Notes: generated by a model not told the origin, from the sequence alone. 64,000 nt of DNA from Phytopythium helicoides (GCA_024867545.1 JANFNE010000025.1:124001-188000); one strand, 5' to 3'; shown: positions 49,661-59,594, numbered from the stretch's first letter. Made by a program: numbers and translations.

Positions 49661-50904
49661 GTGGTCGGGTGAATATCCGCCCTCCGGCTTGCAGTTAACA
49701 GTCCCGATGGCGTTGTGTCCCCGTTACTTTACGTCGCGTTCTCAGAGCACTAATCCCGTGATTTTTCTTGTAACGAATTGGATGGGTTAGTAGGGTGGCG
49801 ACGGCACACTTCAGTTTGGGTCTTGATCTATCCAAGCTAGTGCGTACTGTGTGCCTCGTCGACGAAGAGGATATCTACCGACCTGCTCAAAAAGCCGCTC
49901 TCATCCCTTATAGTGGCTAAAAGCCCTCACACCAAACCATTTGCGAACGTTTTTGCGATCGCAGTGCAACCGTTGAGATTGCACCAACACTGGCAGCTCC
50001 CAACCTGCTTTTCGAGGTGTCTACACATCTCATTCTTAAGTTGTTTCATACACAACGGACTACTCAATGAGCAAGCAAAACACATCTCGAGATTTCGGCA
50101 GGAGCGTTGCAGCAGGCGATCACAACGGAATCCAACTCCGACACCACTATTTGTAGACCCCTTTGGGCATTACGTATGAACTTTGCATAACCATCCCCGA
50201 ACGATCATCTTTCAGGAATGGGATCTTGTACAGTCACAAGACCCTCAAAACACAATTGATTAGCCTCCACATTCGTTATGTTTCCAGCTTGTGGTTGACT
50301 CGATTACACTATGAGAGTTCTTGTCAACCTCAAAGTGCTGCCTGCTGTCCACTCCCCGTCAGCTACCCGCATTGCTGTTTAGTGAATTCACGATCAGTGC
50401 GATTTGCTGGTACCCACAATGCGCTTCGTGCAAATCCCGCCAATTGTCTCTCTCCGCAACATGAGAATTGCCGGCTTTGACCTGTAACGAATTCTTCCCG
50501 CCCGAAAACTGCTTACATTTAGCAGAATCGATACAATATCCAGTTCCACCTATGACAAAGTTCCTCAACCCACGTTTTTCAAGCGTTCTGGATACGTCAC
50601 CTCAATGTGAAGATGACAACCGACACACTAGCCTAGCCTTCCCACTGTTAGTTCCAATTGAAACTCACGAGCCTGAGGTCGACTAAACAGATCTCCATTG
50701 CCGACCCTCCCGAACGCTCGCAAGCAATCTCGATTTGACGCGACCAGGCAATTCCCACTTCGTGGCACAGCTCGTTCGCAGTCAGTTCAAACAGGTCAGG
50801 CACCCTTCAACGTACGCTCGTAGTCTCCGTCTCGTCGCCACCGTGCAGCCATTCTCCGATTCACCACGCCCGACACGCAGCGGCCACTAGCTCCAGTCGA
50901 GACA
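49661..50904. other. Intergenic upstream of START-FYVE 4
   Basis: 1.2 kb. From 50785 it is duplicated at 55032. Near 50670-50720 it is also homologous to 58105-58155, the flank of START-FYVE 6. GGTCAGGCA lies at 50794-50802 and an Inr-like CCATTCT at 50849-50855. No gene seen. Confidence 0.5.
50849..50855 (+). promoter_or_regulatory. Inr-like initiator of START-FYVE 4
   Basis: CCATTCT fits YCAYTYY, 50 bp before the ATG. The duplicate of this site is at 55096-55102. Confidence 0.4.
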
Positions 50905-52173
50905 ATGGAGCTCCGTGACTTTCGCACCGAGATGAGCAAGCCTCGATGGACTAGTCCATTCGCGCCTTTCTCCTTGTCAGATGGAGAAAAGAAGCAGCTC
51001 CGTGAGCTCGCACAGACCATCGTGGACGTCAGCATCGGTGAATACGAAGAATTCACGTTCCAGCACGACTCGAAGCTTGTACCGGAGCGCGACTGGAAGT
51101 TCCTGCGCCGCGACAGTCAGGTCGAAATGTATGTGCGTCGCCCCGAGAAGTATGGCCTCAACGGCTTCGGTACCAAGAAGCGCTTCCGACAGGAAACAGC
51201 ATCGGAGACGTCTACCTCTGTCGACAGCACGCAGAGCGAAGAAATCACGTCGCTCGATGTTGTTGATGTGCGTTGCATTGGTGTCACGAACGGCACCACG
51301 GAGGACGCCATCTATGGTGTGATGAATCCCACGACCATCACGATGCGCATCAAATCGGCGTATTGCGACGACGGTATCCAAGACTGCAACGTCTTCAACG
51401 TTATCCAGAACGCTACACCGCAGGATCCGTTTTCGACATTGTCGATCCGCTGGCGTGTGACGGAGAATCCGCCAGTTGTGAATTGGATTATCAAGAGCTA
51501 CGACCACGTGTACTTCGATTTGACTGGCGTGACGACGCTCTCGAATGGCGAGCAAGTGACATATTGGTTGTGGCACTCGATTGATTTCCCCAAGTCAACT
51601 CCCAGGTTGCCGCAATTCTCTCGCGGTCAAGCTGCCGGTATCGTCTTCTACCGCCAGGTCGGCGAGAATCTCGTGAGCATGTGGGCTCGTGGAGTGTTTA
51701 CCGTCCCCATGGAACGTGCGAGAACTCTGTTTGAGCCAGTGATCGGTGCGGCGTTGTCCAAGTCGGTAATGAATGTTTTCCATGCTGCTCAAATGAAGAA
51801 GTTGCGATGGGTGCTACACCGGCGACAAGAAGAGCTGCGAAAGGCGAGGCCAGTGGTGGAGCGCAGAACCTCCGCCACTAACCACCGTGATTCCACGGAC
51901 GCGGTCAGCGGAGGCACCTACAACGACAAGGTGTGTGTCATGTGCAACAAGAAGCGCAAGCTGCGCACGGGTGACGCCTGCGACCTGTGTGGTGAGCACG
52001 TGTGTGGTGCTTGTTCGATCAAGCACAAGGTGGCGATCGTGGACAGCATCAACGTATTGCGCTGGTTGAAAGTGCGTGTATGCTCGTTCTGCATGGCGAA
52101 AGTGGTGAAGATGGATGCTGCGGAGGCGATTGAGATCGAATACGGTGCCGGTGAGTATGACCGGATCAACTAG
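50905..52173 (+). CDS. START-FYVE-like protein 4
   Basis: A 422-aa single-exon protein with the canonical start MELRDFRTEMSKPRW. The START-like region covers about 40-275; the zinc cluster is Cys344/347, 359/362, 367/370 and 393/396, i.e. CX2C-X11-CX2C-X4-CX2C-X22-CX2C. The final RVCSFC matches the FYVE RVC motif, but neither the WxxD nor the R(R/K)HHCR lipid-contact motif of true FYVE fingers is present. It is almost identical to START-FYVE 5. The gene to its right is SANT gene 3. Confidence 0.88.
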   Translation: MELRDFRTEMSKPRWTSPFAPFSLSDGEKKQLRELAQTIVDVSIGEYEEFTFQHDSKLVPERDWKFLRRDSQVEMYVRRPEKYGLNGFGTKKRFRQETASETSTSVDSTQSEEITSLDVVDVRCIGVTNGTTEDAIYGVMNPTTITMRIKSAYCDDGIQDCNVFNVIQNATPQDPFSTLSIRWRVTENPPVVNWIIKSYDHVYFDLTGVTTLSNGEQVTYWLWHSIDFPKSTPRLPQFSRGQAAGIVFYRQVGENLVSMWARGVFTVPMERARTLFEPVIGAALSKSVMNVFHAAQMKKLRWVLHRRQEELRKARPVVERRTSATNHRDSTDAVSGGTYNDKVCVMCNKKRKLRTGDACDLCGEHVCGACSIKHKVAIVDSINVLRWLKVRVCSFCMAKVVKMDAAEAIEIEYGAGEYDRIN

Positions 52174-52527
52174 TTATCTAACAATGTGTATGGAAAGCAG
52201 TGCAGTGAAGGTTGTAGGTTCACATGTCAGTGGACGTCAAAGAAAGAGTTGCATGGGCCAACCAATGCACATGCACACTGCTAAAGACAAGTCAACCTCC
52301 AAAAGAGAGCCACAGAAAGTTTGTCCACAATCGAGTACAATCGCCAAGTCTGCCCACTCAACGAGATGAATATGCTGTTGCCGTGGCCAAGTCCATTCAT
52401 TCATGCTGCTTGCAGACGCCGAGACGATGCATATCACCGAAAGCCTTGAATTTTCGCACTGATCAACATTTGACAAAACGAACTCGTTCATGTGATCTTA
52501 CAGTCAATCCAAGAAAAAGACGCCTAC
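52174..52527. other. Intergenic between START-FYVE 4 and SANT gene 3
   Basis: 354 bp, unique to this copy: the duplicate locus has an unrelated 216-bp sequence at the equivalent place. No gene seen. Confidence 0.5.
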
Positions 52528-54654
52528 ATGGCGTGGTCGCGCGCGGAGGACGAGGTGCTGCTGCGCGCGTGGGCAGAGGTCGTGGCGCCTCCGCGTGCTC
52601 GCAGCCTGTCGATGGACGAGCAGCTCGCGGTGTACGCGCGATTCTCGTCACTCGGCGGGCCGCAGCCGCTACAGGAGCTCACAAAGAGGCTACAGGACCT
52701 CGTGCCCGCGTTACGCTTCATCTCTGCGTTCGTGGCGCAGAGTCGCCACATGGGGACTGTGGGGTGGTTCGGACTGCCGAGCAAGCAACGCGAGGAGATT
52801 CTGAACTCGGTGCTGTCCGGAGCAGACGCAGAAGCTGTGCGTCGCATTGATCAAGAGCTCTTCAGAGAAGTGGCGCGCGTTTGTGGTAGTGACGACCCAA
52901 AGCTCGCAGATTCCCACAAGGCCGTTGAGCACAATAGACCACCGGCGGCGTCTCCAGTGTCTACTGAGGTGGTGGTGGCTACAGTGCGCGGGAGTGATAG
53001 ACAATCAGAAAGAGTCCTGCACAGTCCACCGCCGACTCTGGTGCATGCGGCTGCGGCTCTAGGTGCACGTGATGGAAACATCGGAGGAACAGAGGAGACA
53101 ACGACCAGTGCAGCCGTGACTGATCCTGTTGTGGGTGTAGTCAACAATCAAGAGACTGTTTCGGTGCGAGCTTCAGTAGTGGTAGAATGCGAAGCACAAG
53201 ACACGGATATGAATTCGAGCACAACGGTGTCAGCAAGCAATGTCGAGGCATCGAGCACAGCCGGGCAGATCCCAGAAGCGGAGTTGATGATGAATCGAGG
53301 AGTCATTGATGGCTGGGGCCTGACGGACTGGCGGAGGTTTATTGTCGCCTGGGAGTCGGCCGCAAACGAATTTGTCGAGCTCGGGAACATTGCAGACGAG
53401 GTCGTCAAGCTGCCCAGCTGGCTCATCGTGCAGGAGTGGACTCGGCTGGGAGGCGGGAAGGAGCTGAGAGTTGACATGGTGCATCCCAAAAAAGAAATGG
53501 CGCTCGCAGCCTACCGGGCTGTGGCTGAGTTTGTTCACCGCCGAGGGATTGATGATTGGTTCGAGGTTGCTTATGAAGTCCGACAGCAACGACAGGAGCA
53601 TTTTCTTCACGGCGAATCCGTCTCCCGAGTTTTGGATCCTCCAGGAATTCTAGCGTGCGTCATGGACAAGGAGTTGTATGATCGGCTTGGTGTGATCGTT
53701 GCGAAAGAGGCTATCTTGGCAAGTACACGGGATTCGGCGCGTCAAGATACGACGCTGGGTGATGATGAGGAAGATGGAGAGGAAGACGACGATGGTGGGG
53801 AAGGTTTGTGGCCTTTGTTGGAGGTGGAGTTGAGTGTTGGGGCTCATCGCAAGTCTGTTCAATCTTCCAAAGCCTCTGTCGTGGCGCCATGTGATGTTGT
53901 TAATCGTGGGGGAAATGAAGGGTTCACGGGAATGCGCACAGAGAATCAAGTGCCGCTGACGGCGCGAGAGAAGCTTGCGGATGTAGTGTCTAATACGGAG
54001 ACACCAACTTCTAATCCTGTGGTGGATGTGTCAGAACGCTTCTCTTCTCCCAGTATTCAAGATTTTGAGTGTGAGCAAGCACACGATAAATCAAAGAAGC
54101 GACCGCGACCAAAAGTCAACGCTGATGAGCATGACTGTTATTTAGAACGGTCTGGACGGCGATTAGTATTGCGTAGTTTCGACGGTGAGGGCTTTGGGCA
54201 GCGTGAGAGAGGTATCGTCGCTGCTCTGATGGAGTCTAGCCAGAGAGATTTCGAGCGATCGGTAGCCGATCTACGAGCAGAGAGGATACACGAGCGGGAG
54301 GAGAATCACGCATTTCTGTTCGAAGCTTTGCGTCGGCGCCTCGAGCCTTCCCCTGTCAACCTTCGTCGCACAGAGCTGCTGGAGGATTTGATTTTGCATC
54401 AGAGTCGTCAGTGGTTCAAGCTTGTCTCTACAGTCATCGACGGCCATGAGTCCAAGCGAGGAGAGCATCGACGGCTGCTGTTATCCTTGCAACGTGTCGG
54501 ACGTGATGATATGGACGTCGTCCGTTCTGAGTCTGTTCCTGATGGGCGGGTCGAAGCAGATATTTACTACTCCATGAAATCGAGTGGTCGTCGCAGAGAG
54601 CAGTATGGCGGGTGGAGTGAGTTTTGTGAGAACGGCAGCTCAAGATCGCGTTGA
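52528..54654 (+). CDS. Two-repeat SANT/Myb-like protein 3 with C-terminal coiled coil
   Basis: A 708-aa single-exon protein from ATG 52528 (an in-frame ATG at 52492 would add 12). Unit 1 (2-118) starts MAWSRAEDEVLLRAW and has VGWFGLPSKQREE; unit 2 (about 262-392) starts GWGLTDWRRFIVAW and has DDWFEVAYEVRQQ. A basic KKRPRPK segment near 523 could be a nuclear signal. The C-terminus (about 563-660) has the family coiled coil (LMESSQRDFERSVADLRAER, then LLEDLILHQSRQWFKLV). A stretch of 1,127 bp inside the gene (52738-53864) is copied at 56639-57765. Confidence 0.82.
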   Translation: MAWSRAEDEVLLRAWAEVVAPPRARSLSMDEQLAVYARFSSLGGPQPLQELTKRLQDLVPALRFISAFVAQSRHMGTVGWFGLPSKQREEILNSVLSGADAEAVRRIDQELFREVARVCGSDDPKLADSHKAVEHNRPPAASPVSTEVVVATVRGSDRQSERVLHSPPPTLVHAAAALGARDGNIGGTEETTTSAAVTDPVVGVVNNQETVSVRASVVVECEAQDTDMNSSTTVSASNVEASSTAGQIPEAELMMNRGVIDGWGLTDWRRFIVAWESAANEFVELGNIADEVVKLPSWLIVQEWTRLGGGKELRVDMVHPKKEMALAAYRAVAEFVHRRGIDDWFEVAYEVRQQRQEHFLHGESVSRVLDPPGILACVMDKELYDRLGVIVAKEAILASTRDSARQDTTLGDDEEDGEEDDDGGEGLWPLLEVELSVGAHRKSVQSSKASVVAPCDVVNRGGNEGFTGMRTENQVPLTAREKLADVVSNTETPTSNPVVDVSERFSSPSIQDFECEQAHDKSKKRPRPKVNADEHDCYLERSGRRLVLRSFDGEGFGQRERGIVAALMESSQRDFERSVADLRAERIHEREENHAFLFEALRRRLEPSPVNLRRTELLEDLILHQSRQWFKLVSTVIDGHESKRGEHRRLLLSLQRVGRDDMDVVRSESVPDGRVEADIYYSMKSSGRRREQYGGWSEFCENGSSRSR
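52738..53864. repeat. Duplicated block 2, left copy
   Basis: 1,127 bp matching 56639-57765 with a constant offset of 3,901 and no mismatch noticed. Both ends fall inside the SANT gene. Confidence 0.92.
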
Positions 54655-55151
54655 ATCACCTGGTGTTAGAGTAATCAACCCGGCCTTGTGCTACACTGAA
54701 CGATGGCCGCTGAATAATGCGAATTGGTCATGTGGGCAAGAAAGTGAATGAGGTTCGTGGCGAAATTTTGATAGGAGTCGTGCACAAGGAGCCAGAGTTG
54801 CCAATCCTTTACAGTCTCATGTGCTGTTACAGATGATGACTCATCGGATCTCACTGGTCATGCGTTGAATCGTTCAAGCCCTTCCAAGATTGATGATCCA
54901 TTTCCAATTATGAATGCCAACATAGCAAATCTCGGTCGTCGATCGGCTCGCGATCTCTAACAGCCGCCACAATCACGCTGTAAACGTAACCCGGTCGCGC
55001 GGGAGGCAGTGCCACTGCCAGTGGACAGACGGTTCAAACAGGTCAGGCACCCTTCAACGTACGCTCGTAGTCTCCGTCTCGTCGCCACCGTGCAGCCATT
55101 CTCCGATTCACCACGCCCGACACGCAGCGGCCACTAGCTCCAGTCGAGACA
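54655..55151. other. Intergenic between SANT gene 3 and START-FYVE 5
   Basis: 497 bp. From 55032 it repeats the START-FYVE 4 promoter, including GGTCAGGCA at 55041-55049. The first 375 bp are unique and featureless. Confidence 0.5.
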
Positions 55152-56422
55152 ATGGAGCTCCGTGACTTTCGCACCGAGATGAGCAAGCCTCGATGGACTA
55201 GTCCATTCGCGCCTTTCTCCTTGTCAGATGGAGAAAAGAAGCAGCTCCGTGAGCTCGCACAGACCATCGTGGACGTCAGCATCGGTGAATACGAAGAATT
55301 CACGTTCCAGCACGACTCGAAGCTTGTACCGGAGCGCGACTGGAAGTTCCTGCGCCGCGACAGTCAGGTCGAAATGTATGTGCGTCGCCCCGAGAAGTAT
55401 GGCCTCAACGGCTTCGGTACCAAGAAGCGCTTCCGACAGGAAACAGCATCGGAGACGTCTACCTCTGTCGACAGCACGCAGAGCGAAGAAATCACGTCGC
55501 TCGATGTTGTTGATGTGCGTTGCATTGGTGTCACGAACGGCACCACGGAGGACGCCATCTATGGTGTGATGAATCCCACGACCATCACGATGCGCATCAA
55601 ATCGGCGTATTGCGACGACGGTATCCAAGACTGCAACGTCTTCAACGTTATCCAGAACGCTACACCGCAGGATCCGTTTTCGACATTGTCGATCCGCTGG
55701 CGTGTGACGGAGAATCCGCCAGTTGTGAATTGGATTATCAAGAGCTACGACCACGTGTACTTCGATTTGACTGGCGTGACGACGCTCTCGAATGGCGAGC
55801 AAGTGACATATTGGTTGTGGCACTCGATTGATTTCCCCAAGTCAACTCCCAGGTTGCCGCAATTCTCTCGCGGTCAAGCTGCCGGTATCGTCTTCTACCG
55901 CCAGGTCGGCGAGAATCTCGTGAGCATGTGGGCTCGTGGAGTGTTTACCGTCCCCATGGAACGTGCGAGAACTCTGTTTGAGCCAGTGATCGGTGCGGCG
56001 TTGTCTAAGTCGGTAATGAATGTTTTCCATGCTGCTCAAATGAAGAAGTTGCGATGGGTGCTACACCGGCGACAAGAAGAGCTGCGAAAGGCGAGGCCAG
56101 TGGTGGAGCGCAGAACCTCCGCCACTAACCACCGTGATTCCACGGACGCGGTCGGCGGAGGCACCTACAACGACAAGGTGTGTGTCATGTGCAACAAGAA
56201 GCGCAAGCTGCGCACGGGTGACGCCTGCGACCTGTGTGGTGAGCACGTGTGTGGTGCATGTTCGATCAAGCACAAGGTGGCGATCGTGGACAGCATCAAC
56301 GTATTGCGCTGGTTGAAAGTGCGTGTATGCTCGTTCTGCATGGCGAAAGTGGTGAAGATGGATGCTGCGGAGGCGATTGAGATCGAGTACGGTGCCGGTG
56401 AGTATGACCGGATCAACTAGTT
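55032..56422. repeat. Duplicated block 1, right copy
   Basis: Partner of 50785-52175; carries START-FYVE 5 and its proximal promoter. Confidence 0.92.
55152..56420 (+). CDS. START-FYVE-like protein 5
   Basis: A 422-aa protein differing from START-FYVE 4 at one residue that I can see (Gly for Ser at about 335, in DAVGGGTYN); the other differences are silent. Everything else, including the zinc cluster, is the same. The near-identity includes the 120-bp promoter, so both copies may be expressed alike. It follows SANT gene 3 on the same strand. Confidence 0.88.
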   Translation: MELRDFRTEMSKPRWTSPFAPFSLSDGEKKQLRELAQTIVDVSIGEYEEFTFQHDSKLVPERDWKFLRRDSQVEMYVRRPEKYGLNGFGTKKRFRQETASETSTSVDSTQSEEITSLDVVDVRCIGVTNGTTEDAIYGVMNPTTITMRIKSAYCDDGIQDCNVFNVIQNATPQDPFSTLSIRWRVTENPPVVNWIIKSYDHVYFDLTGVTTLSNGEQVTYWLWHSIDFPKSTPRLPQFSRGQAAGIVFYRQVGENLVSMWARGVFTVPMERARTLFEPVIGAALSKSVMNVFHAAQMKKLRWVLHRRQEELRKARPVVERRTSATNHRDSTDAVGGGTYNDKVCVMCNKKRKLRTGDACDLCGEHVCGACSIKHKVAIVDSINVLRWLKVRVCSFCMAKVVKMDAAEAIEIEYGAGEYDRIN

Positions 56423-56638
56423 TGTTGGGAGGGATTTTGTCCGCTTGGGAGGATGTGGTGCATCGTATCACGAAAGAGAATTGAGGCACAAGACCAGCGA
56501 GTTTGGAGGCATGATGAGCCACCCGTCTTATAGCGCCTTGAAAGCCGCTGTGTGTGCAACAGCTTCGGGTGTTCAGTCAATCGGAGAAGAGATGTCTTCA
56601 GAATGCGTATCCATGACGTCATATAAGTGTTGGTTGCA
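56423..56638. other. Unique 216-bp spacer between the duplicated blocks
   Basis: It replaces the 562 bp found at the left locus, which included the first 70 codons of SANT gene 3. It supplies a new ATG at 56627. Confidence 0.6.
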
Positions 56639-57805
56639 CAGAGTCGCCACATGGGGACTGTGGGGTGGTTCGGACTGCCGAGCAAGCAACGCGAGGAGAT
56701 TCTGAACTCGGTGCTGTCCGGAGCAGACGCAGAAGCTGTGCGTCGCATTGATCAAGAGCTCTTCAGAGAAGTGGCGCGCGTTTGTGGTAGTGACGACCCA
56801 AAGCTCGCAGATTCCCACAAGGCCGTTGAGCACAATAGACCACCGGCGGCGTCTCCAGTGTCTACTGAGGTGGTGGTGGCTACAGTGCGCGGGAGTGATA
56901 GACAATCAGAAAGAGTCCTGCACAGTCCACCGCCGACTCTGGTGCATGCGGCTGCGGCTCTAGGTGCACGTGATGGAAACATCGGAGGAACAGAGGAGAC
57001 AACGACCAGTGCAGCCGTGACTGATCCTGTTGTGGGTGTAGTCAACAATCAAGAGACTGTTTCGGTGCGAGCTTCAGTAGTGGTAGAATGCGAAGCACAA
57101 GACACGGATATGAATTCGAGCACAACGGTGTCAGCAAGCAATGTCGAGGCATCGAGCACAGCCGGGCAGATCCCAGAAGCGGAGTTGATGATGAATCGAG
57201 GAGTCATTGATGGCTGGGGCCTGACGGACTGGCGGAGGTTTATTGTCGCCTGGGAGTCGGCCGCAAACGAATTTGTCGAGCTCGGGAACATTGCAGACGA
57301 GGTCGTCAAGCTGCCCAGCTGGCTCATCGTGCAGGAGTGGACTCGGCTGGGAGGCGGGAAGGAGCTGAGAGTTGACATGGTGCATCCCAAAAAAGAAATG
57401 GCGCTCGCAGCCTACCGGGCTGTGGCTGAGTTTGTTCACCGCCGAGGGATTGATGATTGGTTCGAGGTTGCTTATGAAGTCCGACAGCAACGACAGGAGC
57501 ATTTTCTTCACGGCGAATCCGTCTCCCGAGTTTTGGATCCTCCAGGAATTCTAGCGTGCGTCATGGACAAGGAGTTGTATGATCGGCTTGGTGTGATCGT
57601 TGCGAAAGAGGCTATCTTGGCAAGTACACGGGATTCGGCGCGTCAAGATACGACGCTGGGTGATGATGAGGAAGATGGAGAGGAAGACGACGATGGTGGG
57701 GAAGGTTTGTGGCCTTTGTTGGAGGTGGAGTTGAGTGTTGGGGCTCATCGCAAGTCTGTTCAATCCTTGAAGTACTCAGCACCATCGGAGATTTGTTATA
57801 GGTAG
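56627..57805 (+). pseudogene. Truncated chimeric copy of SANT gene 3
   Basis: An open frame of 392 aa: four residues from unique DNA (MLVA), then the SANT gene 3 sequence from QSRHMGTVGWFGLPSK to AHRKSVQS, then nine foreign residues (LKYSAPSEI...) and a stop. It lacks the first W-S motif of unit 1 and the whole coiled-coil C-terminus, keeping unit 2 complete. The frame has stayed open across both junctions, so a short protein could still be made, but no promoter equivalent to the parent's was copied. Confidence 0.75.
56639..57765. repeat. Duplicated block 2, right copy
   Basis: Partner of 52738-53864. Confidence 0.92.
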
Positions 57806-58322
57806 GAGTTGCGCGGCAGGCAGTGAGGGCGTGACGCGCCCCATCCGAGGCTCTTATCGTCATCAACAAACCGTGAACACCCGCAGTAGACTTTTCCAAC
57901 CCGTACGTCATTCCAGGTGATACTGTGCCCTTTTCACTCGACTATCACAAGTTGTGTGATTCACAACGCTCCGACTTGGGGGCGGTTCTGAGGCTTTCAA
58001 TCCAGTACTGAACATGCGATGATCCCCAGCCACGACTCCCCTTGAACCCTGTCTGCGCACCGAACTCGCCCCGTCCGACTCCCCATCCAGACCAAGACTC
58101 AAGAGCCTGTCGCCGTCGACTGTGCAAATCTCTATTGTCGATCCTCTTGGACGCTCGCCGTGACCCTTGCATTGTCTCGTCATGGGTCCGTGGGCAGCCG
58201 GTGCAACCATGCCAAGCGCTCCGCGCCGCACGCCGTTGCATTGCAACGAGGCAGCCATTCGCCGAATCTCCATCCCCAAGACGCATCGGTTCGCGAAGCA
58301 GAATCCAGCGCAGGTCGAGACA
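57806..58322. other. Upstream region of START-FYVE 6
   Basis: 517 bp. The part near 58105-58155 is homologous to 50670-50720 upstream of START-FYVE 4. The START-FYVE frame is open from 58167, but the family start is at 58323. Confidence 0.5.
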
Positions 58323-59594
58323 ATGGAGCTCCGTGACTTTCGCGCCGAGAAAACCAGAATTCGCTGGACTAGTCCATTCGCACCTTTCTCCTTGTCAGAT
58401 GAAGAAAAGAAGCAGCTTCGCGCGCTCGCACAAAATATCGTAGACGGCAACATCGATGAGTACGAGGAGTTCACGTTCCAGCACGACTCGAAGCTTGTAC
58501 CGGAGCGCGACTGGAAGTTCCTGCGCCGCGACAGCCAAGTCGAGACGTACGTGCGCCGAGCAGAGAAGTATGGTCTCAACGGCTTCGGCACCAGAAAGCG
58601 CTTTCGCCAGGAGTCTTCCAATTCAGTCAGCAGTACGCAGAGCGAAGAAATCACGTCGCTCGATGTTGTTGACGTACGATCAATCGGGATAACGAGCGGC
58701 ACGAAGGAGGACGCTGTGTACGGCGTTATGAACCCTACGACTATCATCATGCGTATCAAGTCGGCATATTGTGACGATGGTATACAAGACTGCAACGTCT
58801 TCAACGTCATCCAGAACTCGACGCCTGATGACCCGTTTTCAACGCTTTCTGTTCGTTGGCGCGTGACGGAGAATCCGCCAGTTGTGAATTGGATTGTCAA
58901 GAGCTATGACCATGTGTATGTCGATGCGACGGGTGTGACAACGCTATCAAATGGCGAGCAAGTAACATATCAACTCCTTCACTCCATTGAGTTCCCAAAG
59001 GCAACTCCCAGGTTGCCGCAGTACTCTCGCGGTCAAGCTGCCGGTATTGTCTTCTACCGCCAGGTCAGTGAAAACCTTGTGAGCATTTGGGCTCGTGGAG
59101 TATTCACTGTCCCCATGGAACGTGCGAGAACTCTGTTTGAGCCAGTGATTGGCGCTGCAATGTCCAAGTCGGTCATGAATAATTTCCATGCCGCTCAAAT
59201 GAAGAAGTTGCGATGGTCATTGCACCGGCGACATCAAGAGCTGAACAAAGGCAACCACACCTATCACAGACCAGTGTTGGAGAGGGAGGTATCCAACGCC
59301 AGCTACCGTGATTCCACGGACACGGTCGGCGGAGGCACCTACAACGACAAGGTGTGTGTCATGTGCAACAAGAAGCGCAAGCTGCGCACGGGTGACGCTT
59401 GCGACCTGTGTGGTGAGCACGTGTGTGGTGCTTGTTCGATCAAGCACAAGGTGGCGATCGTGGACAGCATCAACGTATTGCGCTGGTTGAAAGTGCGTGT
59501 ATGCTCGTTCTGCATGGCGAAAGTGGTGAAGATGGATGCTGCGGAGGCGATTGGGATTGAGTACGGTGCCGGTGAGTATGACCGGATCAACTAG
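58323..59594 (+). CDS. START-FYVE-like protein 6
   Basis: A 423-aa single-exon protein from MELRDFRAEKTRIRW. The N-terminal two-thirds differ from copies 4 and 5 (for example SIGITSGTKEDAVYG, as in copy 3), while the C-terminal zinc-cluster part from about 59300 is nearly identical to copies 4/5. The match continues past the stop (tagttatcta) as in copy 4 but not copy 5. It is therefore a mosaic. The ancestral frame extends 52 codons further upstream without similarity to relatives. Confidence 0.87.
   Translation: MELRDFRAEKTRIRWTSPFAPFSLSDEEKKQLRALAQNIVDGNIDEYEEFTFQHDSKLVPERDWKFLRRDSQVETYVRRAEKYGLNGFGTRKRFRQESSNSVSSTQSEEITSLDVVDVRSIGITSGTKEDAVYGVMNPTTIIMRIKSAYCDDGIQDCNVFNVIQNSTPDDPFSTLSVRWRVTENPPVVNWIVKSYDHVYVDATGVTTLSNGEQVTYQLLHSIEFPKATPRLPQYSRGQAAGIVFYRQVSENLVSIWARGVFTVPMERARTLFEPVIGAAMSKSVMNNFHAAQMKKLRWSLHRRHQELNKGNHTYHRPVLEREVSNASYRDSTDTVGGGTYNDKVCVMCNKKRKLRTGDACDLCGEHVCGACSIKHKVAIVDSINVLRWLKVRVCSFCMAKVVKMDAAEAIGIEYGAGEYDRIN

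Larger units (their letters stand above)
50785..52175. repeat. Duplicated block 1, left copy
   Basis: 1,391 bp matching 55032-56422 with a constant offset of 4,247 and about four mismatches seen by eye. It includes 120 bp of promoter, all of START-FYVE 4 and five bases from its stop codon onward. Confidence 0.92.

Noticed and set aside
57908..58900. 330-aa minus-strand ORF and 199-aa relatives opposite the START-FYVE genes (50977-51576, 55224-55823)
   Set aside because: They are reverse frames of conserved coding sequence, repeated wherever the sense gene is.
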